From Chara braunii (lineage: Eukaryota; Streptophyta; Charophyceae; Charales; Characeae): 64,000 bases of DNA. The notes under the pieces are model-generated. The model did not search any database, was not told the DNA's origin, and was given only the letters and a program-made list of their open reading frames with translations. Shown in pieces: positions 54,047 through 64,000 of the stretch; position 1 is the first letter of the stretch, and every line of letters begins with the position of its first letter. Location: positions 8,547,847 to 8,611,846 of the forward strand of contig BFEA01000001.1 in NCBI GenBank assembly GCA_003427395.1, read 5' to 3'. A program made the position numbers and the translations under genes.

Positions 54047-55235
54047 TCAACCTATCGAGCTCCAAGTCTTCCGTCGCGCATGCAAAAGATTACCCCAACC
54101 CGTCAAGCATACAACCCAGATATCCCAAAGTCCTCCAGACTTGGAGGAAAATTTTATCATAGCTTTATCGAAGATCTCATCCTGAAAACCTCTAATCCTC
54201 AATTTAACCTTCAAGGCGAAGCGTAAAGCAACTTCTGCCAGTGGCATGTTCGTAAACCTTTTTACCCTGTGCATGAAAGAACCAACAACCGCCATCTTTT
54301 GGCGCTTACTCACGTAAAGTGATCCTGTAAACCTTGAAAACAAAGGCCCTTATTTAAGGTAACCCTCTAGTTTTACAGCAAGGCTGCACATCTCACACCC
54401 ATCGGCCATCCAAAGTTCTTAAGCACACATCCCAAGAAATCCCGACCGTCAGATCTATCGGTGCATTCGAGAGTAAGATTACTATCATAGCAGCCTTCAA
54501 ATCGCTTCAAAATATCCGCAGCCTTCTTCAACGTCGCCATGTCACCCTCTTTGTACATAATGAAGACAAACACGTCATCTATCATCCTGATTCCATGGAT
54601 CAGTCGTCGATCATTACCAAGAGATACTAAAAAGAAAAATTCAGAAAACACACAAAGTAAGTAGGCAATTGCAGGGCTCGACGGCTTACCCATGGGAATA
54701 CTGATGCCCTGCTGCAGTATTATGCCGCAAGCAGTAGTGTACGTATGGTTCAGGTCGAACTCGACACAGCGCAAGATCATTTCAAACTCAACCATCTGTC
54801 AGCCCTTCTGCTTCTGGCCTCTCAACAACTTGGCCCCTTTTCCGTGATTTTTCAGAAGTATTCCCTTTACTCCATTCCTTGACCAAAAATCAATGATCCA
54901 GTTCAATGCTTCTATTATCGAAGCGTGAGGGAGATTGCAAAACATCTCCTTCACATCAAAAGTTGCAGTTAACAACGAATCACCCTTGCGTAAGTCCTTG
55001 TTGACCACATCCAAAGCCGCAATCAACATGTCGGTAGATTTCAAATTGAAGTTAGAACGTCGGGGGAGTTCTCATACCATAAGGTTGACCGCATGAGATA
55101 CCTTTCTGCATGCTCGCACACTACATTCCGAAAAGGAGGGGCATATTGGCCTCCACTTCTTCACGTCCTTGTGTTTGGGGATTGCATACGCTTTACCCAG
55201 GGAACCCTTCTCATTCCAAGGTGTCAGTCTCTGCA
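54047..55235 (-). pseudogene. Penelope-like reverse transcriptase
   Basis: In order on the minus strand: GKAYAIPKHKDVKKWRPICP (55190 region), RNVVCEHAERYLMRSTLWYE, then ATFDVKEMFCNLPHASI (first catalytic Asp, near 54960), GISIPMGKPSSPAIAYLLC (near 54690) and RMIDDVFVF (catalytic Asp-Asp, near 54575; ID replaces the usual Y/V-D). The thumb (54343-54047) reads SKRQKMAVVGSFMHRVKRFT. Frameshifts or stops occur near 55140, 55045, 54800 and 54370. The MGKPxSP and IDD motifs and the long thumb fit PLE RTs better than LINE, Ty3 or group II intron RTs. Confidence 0.8.
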
Positions 55236-56400
55236 AGCCTAGTCATTGATACTCATCCAACTCATCCGTCAGGATACCAACCTCATCCTTGTCGCAAACA
55301 CTGAAGCCAGGATTACTCAGAAAATGTTTTTTCATTCCCTCTCTATACTTCACCGGGCAACATACCAACGTATCGCCTGGGTTATGGTCAATCGGTACCC
55401 TAACCAATCCTTCAAGCATGGAAGTCCATTCCCTGACATCCTCCTCATTACAATACTGACGATCACCCTCCTTCTGTTCTTTAACACATGCATGCAGGTC
55501 AAAATTTTGCAGCCCAGGTACTACGAAATCCAACTCCTCGAAGGACTTCCCAATCTGACTCCTCGGACGGCCGACAACATTCATCCGTGCCGGTTTGACC
55601 ACATTCCGATTATTGCGTAGCCAACTAGGAACACTATCAAAATCATTAAGGCGAAAGCAAATGTGCTCGTCATCACGTGGAAATCCCCCCGAAATTGCCG
55701 AGCAAATGCAACGTTCATCCCCCGATCGTGCAAAGCTCATAAAATTGAACAGGAAATTTCCAACATTCTTATTTCTCGTCCAAATACGTCTCATGCGACG
55801 AACCAACATCTTACACCATTCCTCATCCAATTTCAAACTCATTGCCAGTTTCGAGCATGCCAGCCTCATAACTGATTTGATTAAACACTCATCATACGTA
55901 ATTCTCACAACTAGTCTACGTCTCATATTACATCCAAGTCTTCGCCTAATGACGCCAGAGAGAATAATCCGCAAGAGATAGCGACTTCTTTTCTCCGAAA
56001 ACTTTGAATGGCAGAAAATGCACGAACCAACAATGAAAAATCCCACGACACCAGTTCCTTGTGTGTGCCCGGATTATTCAACAAACCAGCCAAGGTAGGC
56101 TTCAGGATAAGTGATCTGGGGAGGAAGGGTACAATCGCAGTAACAAACAGGTAATTACCTGTACGAAACAGTCCCGTACCCTTTTTCAACAACTCAACAC
56201 AATTATCTGATCCGATCAACGAAGATCCATACTTACGTTTTACAACTTTTTTGTTCTCGACCAAGCGGTCACCCCCTGCACAAGCAATACCCATAACCGA
56301 GATTCCTTCAACAAAACAAACGTCAAGGATAACGGTTAATCGAGAGGACACAATACTAGCAGTCAAGTGAAAGGCCAAGTGCTTACGTGCCAACCCTGCC
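55236..56400 (-). pseudogene. PLE linker between GIY-YIG and RT
   Basis: Two overlapping frames carry ~380 residues without a named domain, rich in Arg and Cys (FIVGSCIFCHSKF; LVRRMRRIWTRNKN; RNNRNVVKPARMNVVGRPRS). The stretch ends with LVRVPIDHNPGDTLVCCPVK, just upstream of the RT. The CPxxY-type end resembles the pre-RT region of PLEs. Cys/His pairs such as CIFCHSKF could be a small zinc-binding site, but this is weak. Confidence 0.5.
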
Positions 56401-56794
56401 GTCAACTGTCTACCATCTTTTCGTGCCTTCTTCAATCTTTCTCTTTTGCCCATCCTACATCGTTTGCGCTTACAGACTTTGTCACGACTATTCAGATGCG
56501 GACTCAGAATACTGATAACAAACTTTTTCAGTGACAGCACATCCGAAGCATTGCAACAAAAAGTGGTAACACCACATAATCGCCAATAAACCCCCGTCTT
56601 AACCATGCATACAACTTGTGATTGCGATATCCTTTATCAATTACCCCGATATTCAAAGTCCTATACACGTGTTTGCCCCATCGAACAGGAAGCGAGCGAG
56701 TGGTAGATCCAACGTATAGATGCCTAGACCAAGGAGATAAAAGTACATAGACAAGAGGTCCATCGCAGTTCTCAAGATCAAAACAAGCCAGCAA
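56401..56794 (-). pseudogene. GIY-YIG endonuclease domain at the PLE N-terminus
   Basis: The frame from 56794 reads PLVYVLLSPWSRHLYVGSTT, then RSLPVRWGKHVYRTLN. This is the VY...YVG pair with the following T, R and H of GIY-YIG nucleases. It continues HKLYAWLRRGFIGDYVVLPL. After a frameshift near 56560 come KKFVISILSPHLNSRDKVC and a basic stretch KRKRCRMGKRERLKKARK. The asparagine of the PxLN box is kept; the usual glutamate before it appears replaced by lysine. In PLEs this domain nicks the target for RT priming. Confidence 0.75.
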
Positions 56795-57710
56795 CAGATC
56801 TGGTAGATATCATTTAATTTTATTCGCCCATGGAATCTGCCCTCTCAGCACGAGCCCAATAACGATCAACCGAAAGTATGCATTAAATGACTTATCGTGC
56901 AAGAAGAACGGAGTCTCGGACCAAGAACAAGAAGCGTGTACCAATGGAGAAAGAACAACCGATTCCTTTTCAACATTCAGATCAGGTTCCAGATAGGGAG
57001 AAGTGGAAGAGCCACATAGGAAGAAGAGGAAGAGGAGGAAAAAAAAACAGAGGTAGACCGCGAAGGTACGCTAGAAGAACCCTGACTACGTCGTTTACTC
57101 CTACACTCATTTGCAAGTTGCCATGACTTAGCCACTTCCAGGAAAACACCTCATAACTCTGTTGATCTCTCATCTCCGTCAGCAACAACATCTTTCTCGG
57201 ATGAGCCATCGTTAACGTCACAAATAGAACGGGCCTCCTTGGCAACTGGCCCACTCCCATCCACTCTTCCAAACGCCAGGTTCGCTCCATACGACCAACT
57301 CACAAATGGCCATCTCCATTCTCCCAAGCTTGATGTCGGCTGCTTTACACAGTGTGTTAGTGGTTCCAAACCCGCTTTTTTTAGAATACGTAACTGCTTC
57401 TTCTGCTCTTCTACAAAGTCAAAACGATCGTTGGCATTACCATCTTTCTTTGTTCCTTTTTTGTTCTTGTTGCAATCTCGACCCGGAGTCACCTTCTTTC
57501 CTTTGTGGCCGGATCGAAGCGCCACCTCCTCAAGTTTATCCTTGAGATTAGTACCCCCCGATCGATGTTCCTTTCCACCACCAGAAACATTCAACCGACT
57601 CATCTGTTCTTCAAGGTTCTTCACTTGTTTTTCCGCCTCCATTCGTTTCATTTCGGCCTCCGCCCGTTTCTTTTTTAATAACTCATCCTCCTCATTCGCC
57701 AGCTGATGCA
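56795..57710 (-). pseudogene. PLE gag-like region, second coiled-coil segment
   Basis: The minus frame 57711-57151 starts EEDELLKKKRAEAEMKRMEA and EKQVKNLEEQMSRLNVSGGG, a heptad-like coiled coil. A basic low-complexity stretch (RDCNKNKKGTKKDG) and an unrecognised tail follow. Between 57150 and 56795 no domain is seen. It may be the end of ORF1 or the start of ORF2. Confidence 0.45.
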
Positions 57711-58696
57711 AGCCTCGTAAACGTCTGTATTTGTCCTTTCATTTGTCAGATTCACGTAGGTTGTCTGGCCATCTCGGTTTAGGAGTACGCTTCCTCATAG
57801 AAACAGGTGAATCAATAGCCACACAACCTCTCTTGTTGTCGGGCCGAAGAGCGTCATCCTTCCACATCCTGGCTTCTTCCAACACCTTCTCATGTTGACC
57901 TCGTAACACACAGATCCCCTTACGTAACCCGCCAATCTCCTGCTCGAAGTTGGTTTTCATGTAAGCCGACTGTTTTAGTTCGTTGATCTCCTCTTCAGTG
58001 CGTAGATCTCATCACTATCTGTTTCCCATTGATTTGCTTACAAAGCTCCATCAGTTCCCGCTGCGGTCGAGATACCTGATTCATATCCTGGCTGGAATCT
58101 TCACCATTGACACTTCTCCTCAATTCTTCATTCTCGCGTCTCAACCTCATCAACTCATCCTACGATTTGCTACAGTAACCGCAACCTTCATTAGACTTCC
58201 CAGTTTTTATCGATTGGCAGATTGCTTCAAGCCTTTTATCCAAACGAGCCCCCATCTCCGCTTCTAACTCCTCCCTCTCCTTTTTCCATTGTAGCTTCCT
58301 TTCCTCCTCCTCCTCGACTTTTTTTGCAATCATCTCCTCTTCTCGTCTCTTGGCCTCCTTCTCTTCGTCTTGAACATACTTGTTATAAACCTTGTCGAGC
58401 CATTTTTAGTTGTTTCTCCAAAAACCTGATCTCCCGTGCGAAGAGTACCCCTGACTAGGTATGTTGTGCTGGGCGTAGTTGTTGACAAGTGTGGGCGCAG
58501 AGGCTAGATCACCACCGAAGGAAGACGAAGATCCGCCAGGCGTAGGCAATGCGAGAAACGGACCAGAAGTGGGAATGGCATTAGCACAGGTAGCAGGGGG
58601 ACGTGGGCCGACCGGCCTAGGGTGAGGGCAATCTCTAACCCAATGATTAAGAGCAACACAATTATAGCATCCACTGTTAGTCGGCACACTTGCCAT
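57711..58696 (-). pseudogene. PLE gag-like ORF1: CCHC zinc knuckle and coiled coil
   Basis: From the ATG at 58694-58696: MASVPTNSG, then CYNCVALNHWVRDCPHPR, a CX2CX4HX4C zinc knuckle. A Pro/Ser/Gly-rich spacer leads to a TAA near 58406. In the same frame the reading resumes as KWLDKVYNKYVQDEEKEAKR and EEEERKLQWKKEREELEAEM, a strongly charged coiled coil, to a TAG near 58167, then DELMRLRRENEELRRSVNG. Zinc knuckle plus coiled coil suggests a nucleic-acid-binding structural protein. Two in-frame stops and later shifts make this copy non-functional. Confidence 0.65.
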
Positions 58697-58876
58697 CGTT
58701 CCGGTTAAAAAAATACAATCGTCAAGAAAAAAAGTATAAGAAAGGAAAGAAGGAGAAAAAAAAAAGAATAAAGAGCAGCAACTTGAAATGATATGATCCC
58801 TATCAATGAGGTGATAACAAGTCATGAGCCACACTGGCATAATACAATCGCTACGGTGGTTACAATGATGAATAGA

Positions 58877-59175
58877 TGGTTAGTGTGAGAACACAAACAA
58901 CATCATTCGAGTATCACCAAGCAATAGGGTAATGCTTCGAAGTCGGCCCAGAAAAGCCTAAAACCAAGACAGAAAAAAAAAAAAGAGAAAGAAAAAGAAA
59001 GAGAGAAAAGGACAGAGAGAAAGAAACCATGATACGCCAGTATCTCCCAAACGTGAGAGAAGAGCAATCTTAAAATAACATGAAGAACATGTTCTGGAAT
59101 CATGGCACGTAAGCAGTCATCTCGCCTTTGTCGTAAAAAATGATGTCAACTCACCGGTGTCAAACCCTACCGGTT
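58877..59175 (-). repeat. PLE terminal direct repeat, 5' copy
   Basis: Same orientation as 53070-53366 and collinear over about 295 bp with small indels, mostly in the AGAGAAAG tract. Both copies end (plus strand) at ACCCTACCGGT. Confidence 0.75.
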
Positions 59176-59293
59176 TCCTTCGGTCGCCTCCAGCCTCTAA
59201 AGACTGCGACATACCTTATATTCACGACTTAGGCTTCACATCTGGAAGGTATTGGTGTTTACAACGACACTCAAGGTATTTTTTCCTACGAGA

Positions 59294-59466
59294 CTATGGG
59301 TCTCGCCACACCACTGTCGAAACGAAAAGAGAAAGAATGCATCTACCCCAGAAAGTGGTAAGATGCATCTGTTGCTATTCGTAGTAACAAATACATCTTG
59401 CCACGCTCTGCGTGAAGATGCACTCGAACTTTTTTCGTTTCGACAGTAGTGTCGCGAGACCCTATA
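59294..59466. repeat. Inverted repeat, MITE-like (173 bp)
   Basis: The arms GGGTCTCGC.ACAC.ACTGTC then GAAACGAAA, and the inverted copy, are followed by ATGCATCT/AGATGCA. The arms are about 45 bp and nothing is encoded. Confidence 0.6.
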
Positions 59467-59634
59467 AGATAATGCAAAACATAAACAAAATACCGATCTC
59501 AGTGGTCCACGTGATGAAAATCGTCTTCAACTGGCCTCATGTCACTGTGCCACATGTCATCAATTCCTATTCTAAAGTAAATCATGCTGCTAATGGAACC
59601 CTGCCACAGATCCACTGGCCTCCTCGTAGTCTTT

Positions 59635-59680
<46 letters not shown>

Positions 59681-59681
59681 N

Positions 59682-60690
59682 GCTGGGTATCCTCCGTTCC
59701 CTCGTATGTCCCTGGAGCCCGTTCCGGCCATGACACCCCCAACATCCCGTACTAAGGAACTGCTATGCCAGCCTCAGCCCTATGCTACGTACTAGGAGGA
59801 TAGCCAACCCTAGGTCATGAGTTATGAACTGGGTTTCTTATCCTTATGTTGTCTTTACTACAGTGTTCTATGGTATTGATTGTAGAGAGATGGGGTTCCT
59901 CCATTCCCTCGTATATCCCTGGAGCCTGTTCCGGCCCCGCGGTAAGGTGCAGTATCTCCTGACACCCCCGACATCCGTACTAAGGACTGCTATGCCAGCC
60001 TCAACTCTAAGGTACGTACTAGGAGGATAGCCCATCCTCAATCGTGAATCATGGACTGTATGTATTGACCCTGGATAATCTACTATCCCTGTGTTGTATG
60101 GTAATCTGAGAGCAGACAATCCTCCGTTCCCTCGTATGTCCCTGGAGCCCGTTCCGGCCCAGGCCTGCGGTAAAGTGCAGTATCTCCTGACACTCCTGAC
60201 ATCCCGTACTAAGGAACTGCTATGCCAGCCTCAATCCTTTGACCACGTACGAAGAGGATGATCAGCCCTGAGTTAGAGTCTGGTATAGAACACAGGACCT
60301 AATGTGAATTGTACAAGTGACCTAACCTATTGACTTACACTGTGAAATAGTCTGTAACTGTGCTCTGCTGGGCTCAAGTAAACCGGACTATGCAAGCCAC
60401 CCAGCAGTCTCATGACAACCCCGTAGACCAAGGACATCAGGAGACCCACCATCGCCCAGTCCCCACATACAACAACCATGGACTACCCCTTGGGTGGTGC
60501 GCAGGCAGTGTCTGTAATAACTTACCTGCGTCATCCCATTGCAAGGGGGTGTGTGTCCAGCCGTGCGTCATTCTAACGCCCTGCCGGTGTCCATGCACAA
60601 GACTGCGGAGTTTTGAACCTGCAACCTCATACCACAATGCGCATTTCCAACCGGTGCTCTAACCACTGAGCTACCTACTCCTTTTTTTTT
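59682..60690 (-). mobile_element. Long tRNA-headed retroposon, copy C (~1.0 kb)
   Basis: This copy has the best-preserved head: minus strand GGTAGCTCAGTGGTTAGAGC (A box, 60657-60676) and GCAGGTTCAAAACTCC (B box, 60607-60622), about 40 bp apart. The second tRNA-like pair is near 60337-60286. Three ~210-bp body repeats follow. The element stops within the last repeat and passes through one ambiguous base into a long A run (minus strand; T at 59641-59680). The tail therefore sits at a different internal point from copies A and B. Confidence 0.75.
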
Positions 60691-60819
60691 TTTTTTTTTT
60701 TTTTAAACCACCACTACCTACAACACGAACTGAAAAGGCTCCACGAAGTCTGGAGGCATGTAACGCACCAATGCCGCTATTGGATTTTATCGACGGTCGG
60801 CAGAACCTCCTGACACTTC

Positions 60820-61463
60820 AAGGGCACGGTTCCACTAGCACACGAGTGAGGTAAAGTGTATCCCATAAATACCTGTGGGTTATAAATTTTGCGGGACATG
60901 GCCCGGTCGTTGACCCACGAGTATCGGATGGCAGAAAAACAAGATGGATTTGTATTCCCAAGTCGTGTTTTCTTTTTGTTTTCACTCTTGTTCTTTTCCA
61001 TCATCGAGAATGGGAAGCGGGGGAAAAAAAGAATGACTCATTTTGATTGGAGGTACTACAGGCAAGAAAAAAAAAAACAGTACTCCAAGGGGTTGGTATG
61101 CACCACCTTTTTTTCCCCGGTCTATTCCAGCCCCATCGAGTACTTAATTGTTTTCTCAAAATGTATGAACTGCACGCTTGAGCGTGCCAATCGTCAAAGA
61201 AGGGAGCCCAATCGGGCACACTAAGGGACTCCCTCGGGGGTAGGTGAGACTGCAATCGTTACCTACCACTTTGTCCTCATTCAACATTGGCGGGGTGGTA
61301 AGCATCACTTTCAAACATCGCCCTGATTCCCATCTTGGGAAATGTGACGTGGCCATGTTTTTCTTTTTTTAAGGTATTTAAAATTATTGTCTTCCTTCTC
61401 TCAAAGTGTAGCACAGGTCGGGAATAAGTCGTGACTCGTGTGCTAGTGGAACCGTGTTCCAGG
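60820..61463. mobile_element. MITE-like element M8 (~645 bp)
   Basis: The left end GGGCACGGTTCCACTAGCAC and the right end, inverted, GGAACACGGTTCCACTAGCA carry the same CACTAGCA terminus as M2-M4. No transposase is encoded. Confidence 0.65.
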
Positions 61464-62508
61464 TAGTAGGCTGCTACTTGAAATTTGGAGACTTGCAAGT
61501 AGTGCTTGTTTGAAGCCCAGGGTGTTGTAGAGGCCAAGGACCAGACCCCCGGTGATTGTTGGGAGCAGCAGCGAATGGTTGTTCTACTACTCCTAAGGCT
61601 ATATGCAGGGGAACCCCGCAAGCATCGATACCTCCCACGGTGAAAGGGATATTGCATGTCGCCCCAGGTTTGGCACCGCCAGTGGGCGTCTGGCTAATAC
61701 AAAGACCAACCATTTTTCTTATTTCTTTTTTTTGTTTTTTTTAACAGAAAATGATTATTCCGTTATAAGCCAGAAAATGGTCTGTCGTCCCTTACATATA
61801 TGCTGCAGCCATGTGGGACCGGGCAAGGTACTCCCATCCAAACCCACCCCCAACCGCAGCCAGCAGTTTTATCAAGTAACTGCTCAAACCCTAGCGATAA
61901 ACTGCAACACCACAATCTCCCACAATGAACCATGGGAGTCGTAATACTCTTGATTACCCCTAAAGCGCTACCCAACAAACATTAATACAACCAACAGTAC
62001 ACTCCACATAATAGATCATCCCTAAAAGCTACCCTAACTACCCACAGACAAAATTAACGGATCAGCAAACATTAAATTGCCAATACCTTTCGCAGCTATC
62101 GGCCGCAGGCCATGCGCGCCGAGTTTTGACAGCACATCTAGCTGCCGCCAGAGACCGAGTGTGACCTTCGTGTGAATAGGTGCGAAACGACAAAATGGTT
62201 GGGAAAGGTACTCGTGGTTTAATCCAATCAACAAAACACTCCACAAAATTCCAACTACACTCCCCAAGTGGTTGTAACAGGAACTATCCGCAAACAAATT
62301 TAACAAATCGACAAAACAAATCCACAAGATTACAACTCTATAACCTAAATACTTGTAATTATGACCTCAAACGTAAAAACGAATCAGCAAGGCATCGCTA
62401 ACTATCCGAAAACTTAAACGTAATGACTACCCTAAACACCAACCGTAGTGATAATTATTCTAGACCTTCTTCTTTGTAGGTTGTATTGAGAAAGTTGGTG
62501 TATTCATT
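61464..62508. other. No gene recognised
   Basis: A/C-rich sequence with CAACAAA-like words at 61970-62340. No coding signal or known repeat seen. Confidence 0.45.
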
Positions 62509-64000
62509 CTAAAAGATTGGCCAGAAAATCAACCAAAATTCCTTCGAAAGACCATCCCTTCCCGGAGTTTTATTCGGTTGCATGGATTGTAGCGCTAACT
62601 TGACCTCCTCCGATGTAACTGATTTATCTAGCTCTATAGTTTGTTTCTGCGACAAGGTTTTATCCAGATGTGCGAGGAATTTTTGTTGTTCCTCTCGTAC
62701 TTGTATCAGAGGATGCTGGTCTTCTCTTGAGGTGTAAAGCTCCTTGTAGAAGTCTGCTACTATAACCAACATTTCTTGTGGGTCTGACATTGTAGTATCG
62801 CCCTTCTGCAATTGATAAATGAGTTTGTTACACGTGCTGGTTTTGATCTTCAGAAAGAAGAATTTAGTCATTTTTTCTCCTTGCTCCTGTTCCTTGACTC
62901 TAGTCCGTAGTCGCAATCCTACGTTCTTCCAGACCTTCCAATTCGACAGGTGTTGTTTCGCCGCAAAAAGTGCTTCTTCTATGTGTGTCTATCCTGATTG
63001 GGATATTAAATTTGCTTTGCTATTTGCAGACTGCTTCCCATTCCTTTTCCTTCGCCTTCCTTTATGTTGCGATAATCCTAGATGCCTTTGCTGAGGCATT
63101 GAACAAACTTCCCACTAGTTATGGAAAAGTATTGATCCTTGTTCCGTACGCGAAACAAGTTTCAATTATGTACTCCTCCATAACTAGTTGTTAGGAGTGA
63201 GTTAATCACTTTGAAGAATTCGAGCCATTTTTTCGGGTTGCATCAAGCGTAGATATAAATATATAAATTTGTGATCTAACCCCGAGGCGTAAGGTAGTTG
63301 ATTGATACCCGTTGCTTGGACTGCTCCTCGGAGGTGCTCTAAGATTAGAAAGAAGTCGATCCTGGAGGATGAGACGTGAAGACTGCGGTTGCGCTTGAAA
63401 TAAGTGAAGGCTCTGATTAACAGACGCCTCATACGATATGGATCAGTTAGTTGATGTTCCGACATGAGGTTGTGTATAGATGCTACTTCGTCCCAACATG
63501 CTCCCTCCATTGTCGATGCTCCCCTAGACATTCTATCCAATTCCTGGTTTAATGTTGCATTTCAATCTCCATCCATTATTAAATGGGTCAGAGTGGTGCA
63601 ATGTGGAGAGTCTATGAGCTTAGTTCTTTGTTGCTGAGAGCTAGAACAATATAATGAGAAAAGTTTAAAACGCTCTTGTCTGTAGTCGAGATCTACATTA
63701 ACCCATCTACCTTCTCTGTTATCTCTAAGAACCGAGTCTAGTTGCAGGTCTTGTACTGCTAATGATTTAGAATGAAATATGATCGCCATCCCCGATGAGC
63801 CAATCCTCGGGGACAAAGCCCAATAAGCTTGTTTAACCCATCTAAGTTTTCTACGTACTTCTTGCTGAACAATTTGATGGTCCTGACTACTTGTCAAATG
63901 TGTCTCTTGCTGACACAAAATATCTGGTGGGTGAGATCCATACCAATCTAGCGCTTTAGTGAAATTGCTTCACTTACGCTCGTTGGTAAGAACAGACGCC
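62509..64000 (-). pseudogene. L1-type LINE: endonuclease and start of RT (3'-truncated)
   Basis: The minus strand begins at the window edge. The apurinic-type endonuclease shows DILCQQETHL (63915 region; Glu), a degraded LIMDGD, then SRIDFFLILEHLRG and SGLDHKFI (63330-63240; Asp and His). The linker 62916-62600 reads EKMTKFFFLKIKTSTCNKLI and ADFYKELYTSRE. The RT begins SMQPNKTPGRDGLSKEFW and stops at about 62510, with no fingers/palm core and no poly(A). Breaks occur near 63550 and between 63200 and 62920. This is the complement of what survives in the LINE at 40 kb. Confidence 0.85.

Larger units (their letters stand above)
53070..59175 (-). mobile_element. Penelope-like element with N-terminal GIY-YIG and gag-like ORF, ~6.1 kb
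   Basis: On the minus strand the order is: direct repeat, gag-like zinc-knuckle and coiled-coil region, GIY-YIG endonuclease, basic linker, reverse transcriptase, tandem-repeat 3' region, direct repeat. GIY-YIG upstream of RT is the permuted arrangement known from the Naiad/Chlamys clade of Penelope-like elements, which is reported from green algae; canonical Penelope has it downstream. The same-orientation repeats (53070-53366 and 58877-59175) resemble the pseudo-LTRs of these elements. Stops and frameshifts throughout show this copy is dead. Confidence 0.75.

Overview
The window is repeat-dominated eukaryotic nuclear DNA. Its one recognisable host gene is split by a 3.2-kb intron and resembles land-plant lipases. 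It also carries a plant-type mitochondrial nad9/atp1 insert, L1-type LINEs, a chromodomain Ty3/gypsy element, a PIF/Harbinger element and a Penelope-like element (PLE) with an N-terminal GIY-YIG domain. Together these fit a streptophyte green alga; a Chara-like genome is my best guess, inferred rather than shown. Three N-gaps (15509-15739, 31140-31199, 45827-46035) show a draft assembly, and several repeats sit at gap edges.

Layout. 1-7.9 kb: low-complexity DNA, two LINE 3' ends, a tRNA-derived SINE, short tandem repeats and a G-rich tract. 7.9-13.4 kb: two exons of an alpha/beta-hydrolase lipase gene whose 3' end runs into a ~192-bp tandem array. 13.4-19.4 kb: microsatellites, a CAAGGCA minisatellite, two hammerhead-ribozyme cores and a repeat with CGTACG-rich arms. 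20.6-21.0 kb: mitochondrial insert. 24.1-31.9 kb: a cluster of MITE-like inverted-repeat elements sharing one terminus, with a 2.17-kb Harbinger element bounded by TTA duplications. 32.2-33.1 kb: three head-to-tail poly(A) retroposon units and a second variable-arm repeat. 33.9 kb: a third hammerhead-like fold. 35.1-39.3 kb: a chromovirus with an internal inversion, a polypurine tract and an LTR. 39.9-43.8 kb: a 5'-truncated LINE. 44.2-48.4 kb: two inverted copies of a long tRNA-headed, poly(A)-tailed retroposon around a gap. 49-52.8 kb: GAT repeats and a 778-bp tandem duplication. 53.1-59.2 kb: the PLE with terminal direct repeats. 59.7-60.7 kb: third copy of the long retroposon. 60.8-61.5 kb: another MITE. 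62.5-64 kb: LINE endonuclease and RT start.

The most interesting material is the PLE (gag-like zinc knuckle and coiled coil, GIY-YIG, then RT, with direct repeats and a hammerhead-like relic at one junction), the dispersed hammerhead motifs, the long tRNA-headed retroposon with internal triplication, and the repeat family whose AT-rich core is conserved while its GC-rich arms differ from copy to copy. All coding regions except the lipase exons are decayed. No function is inferred for the many other open frames, which are mostly translations of simple repeats.
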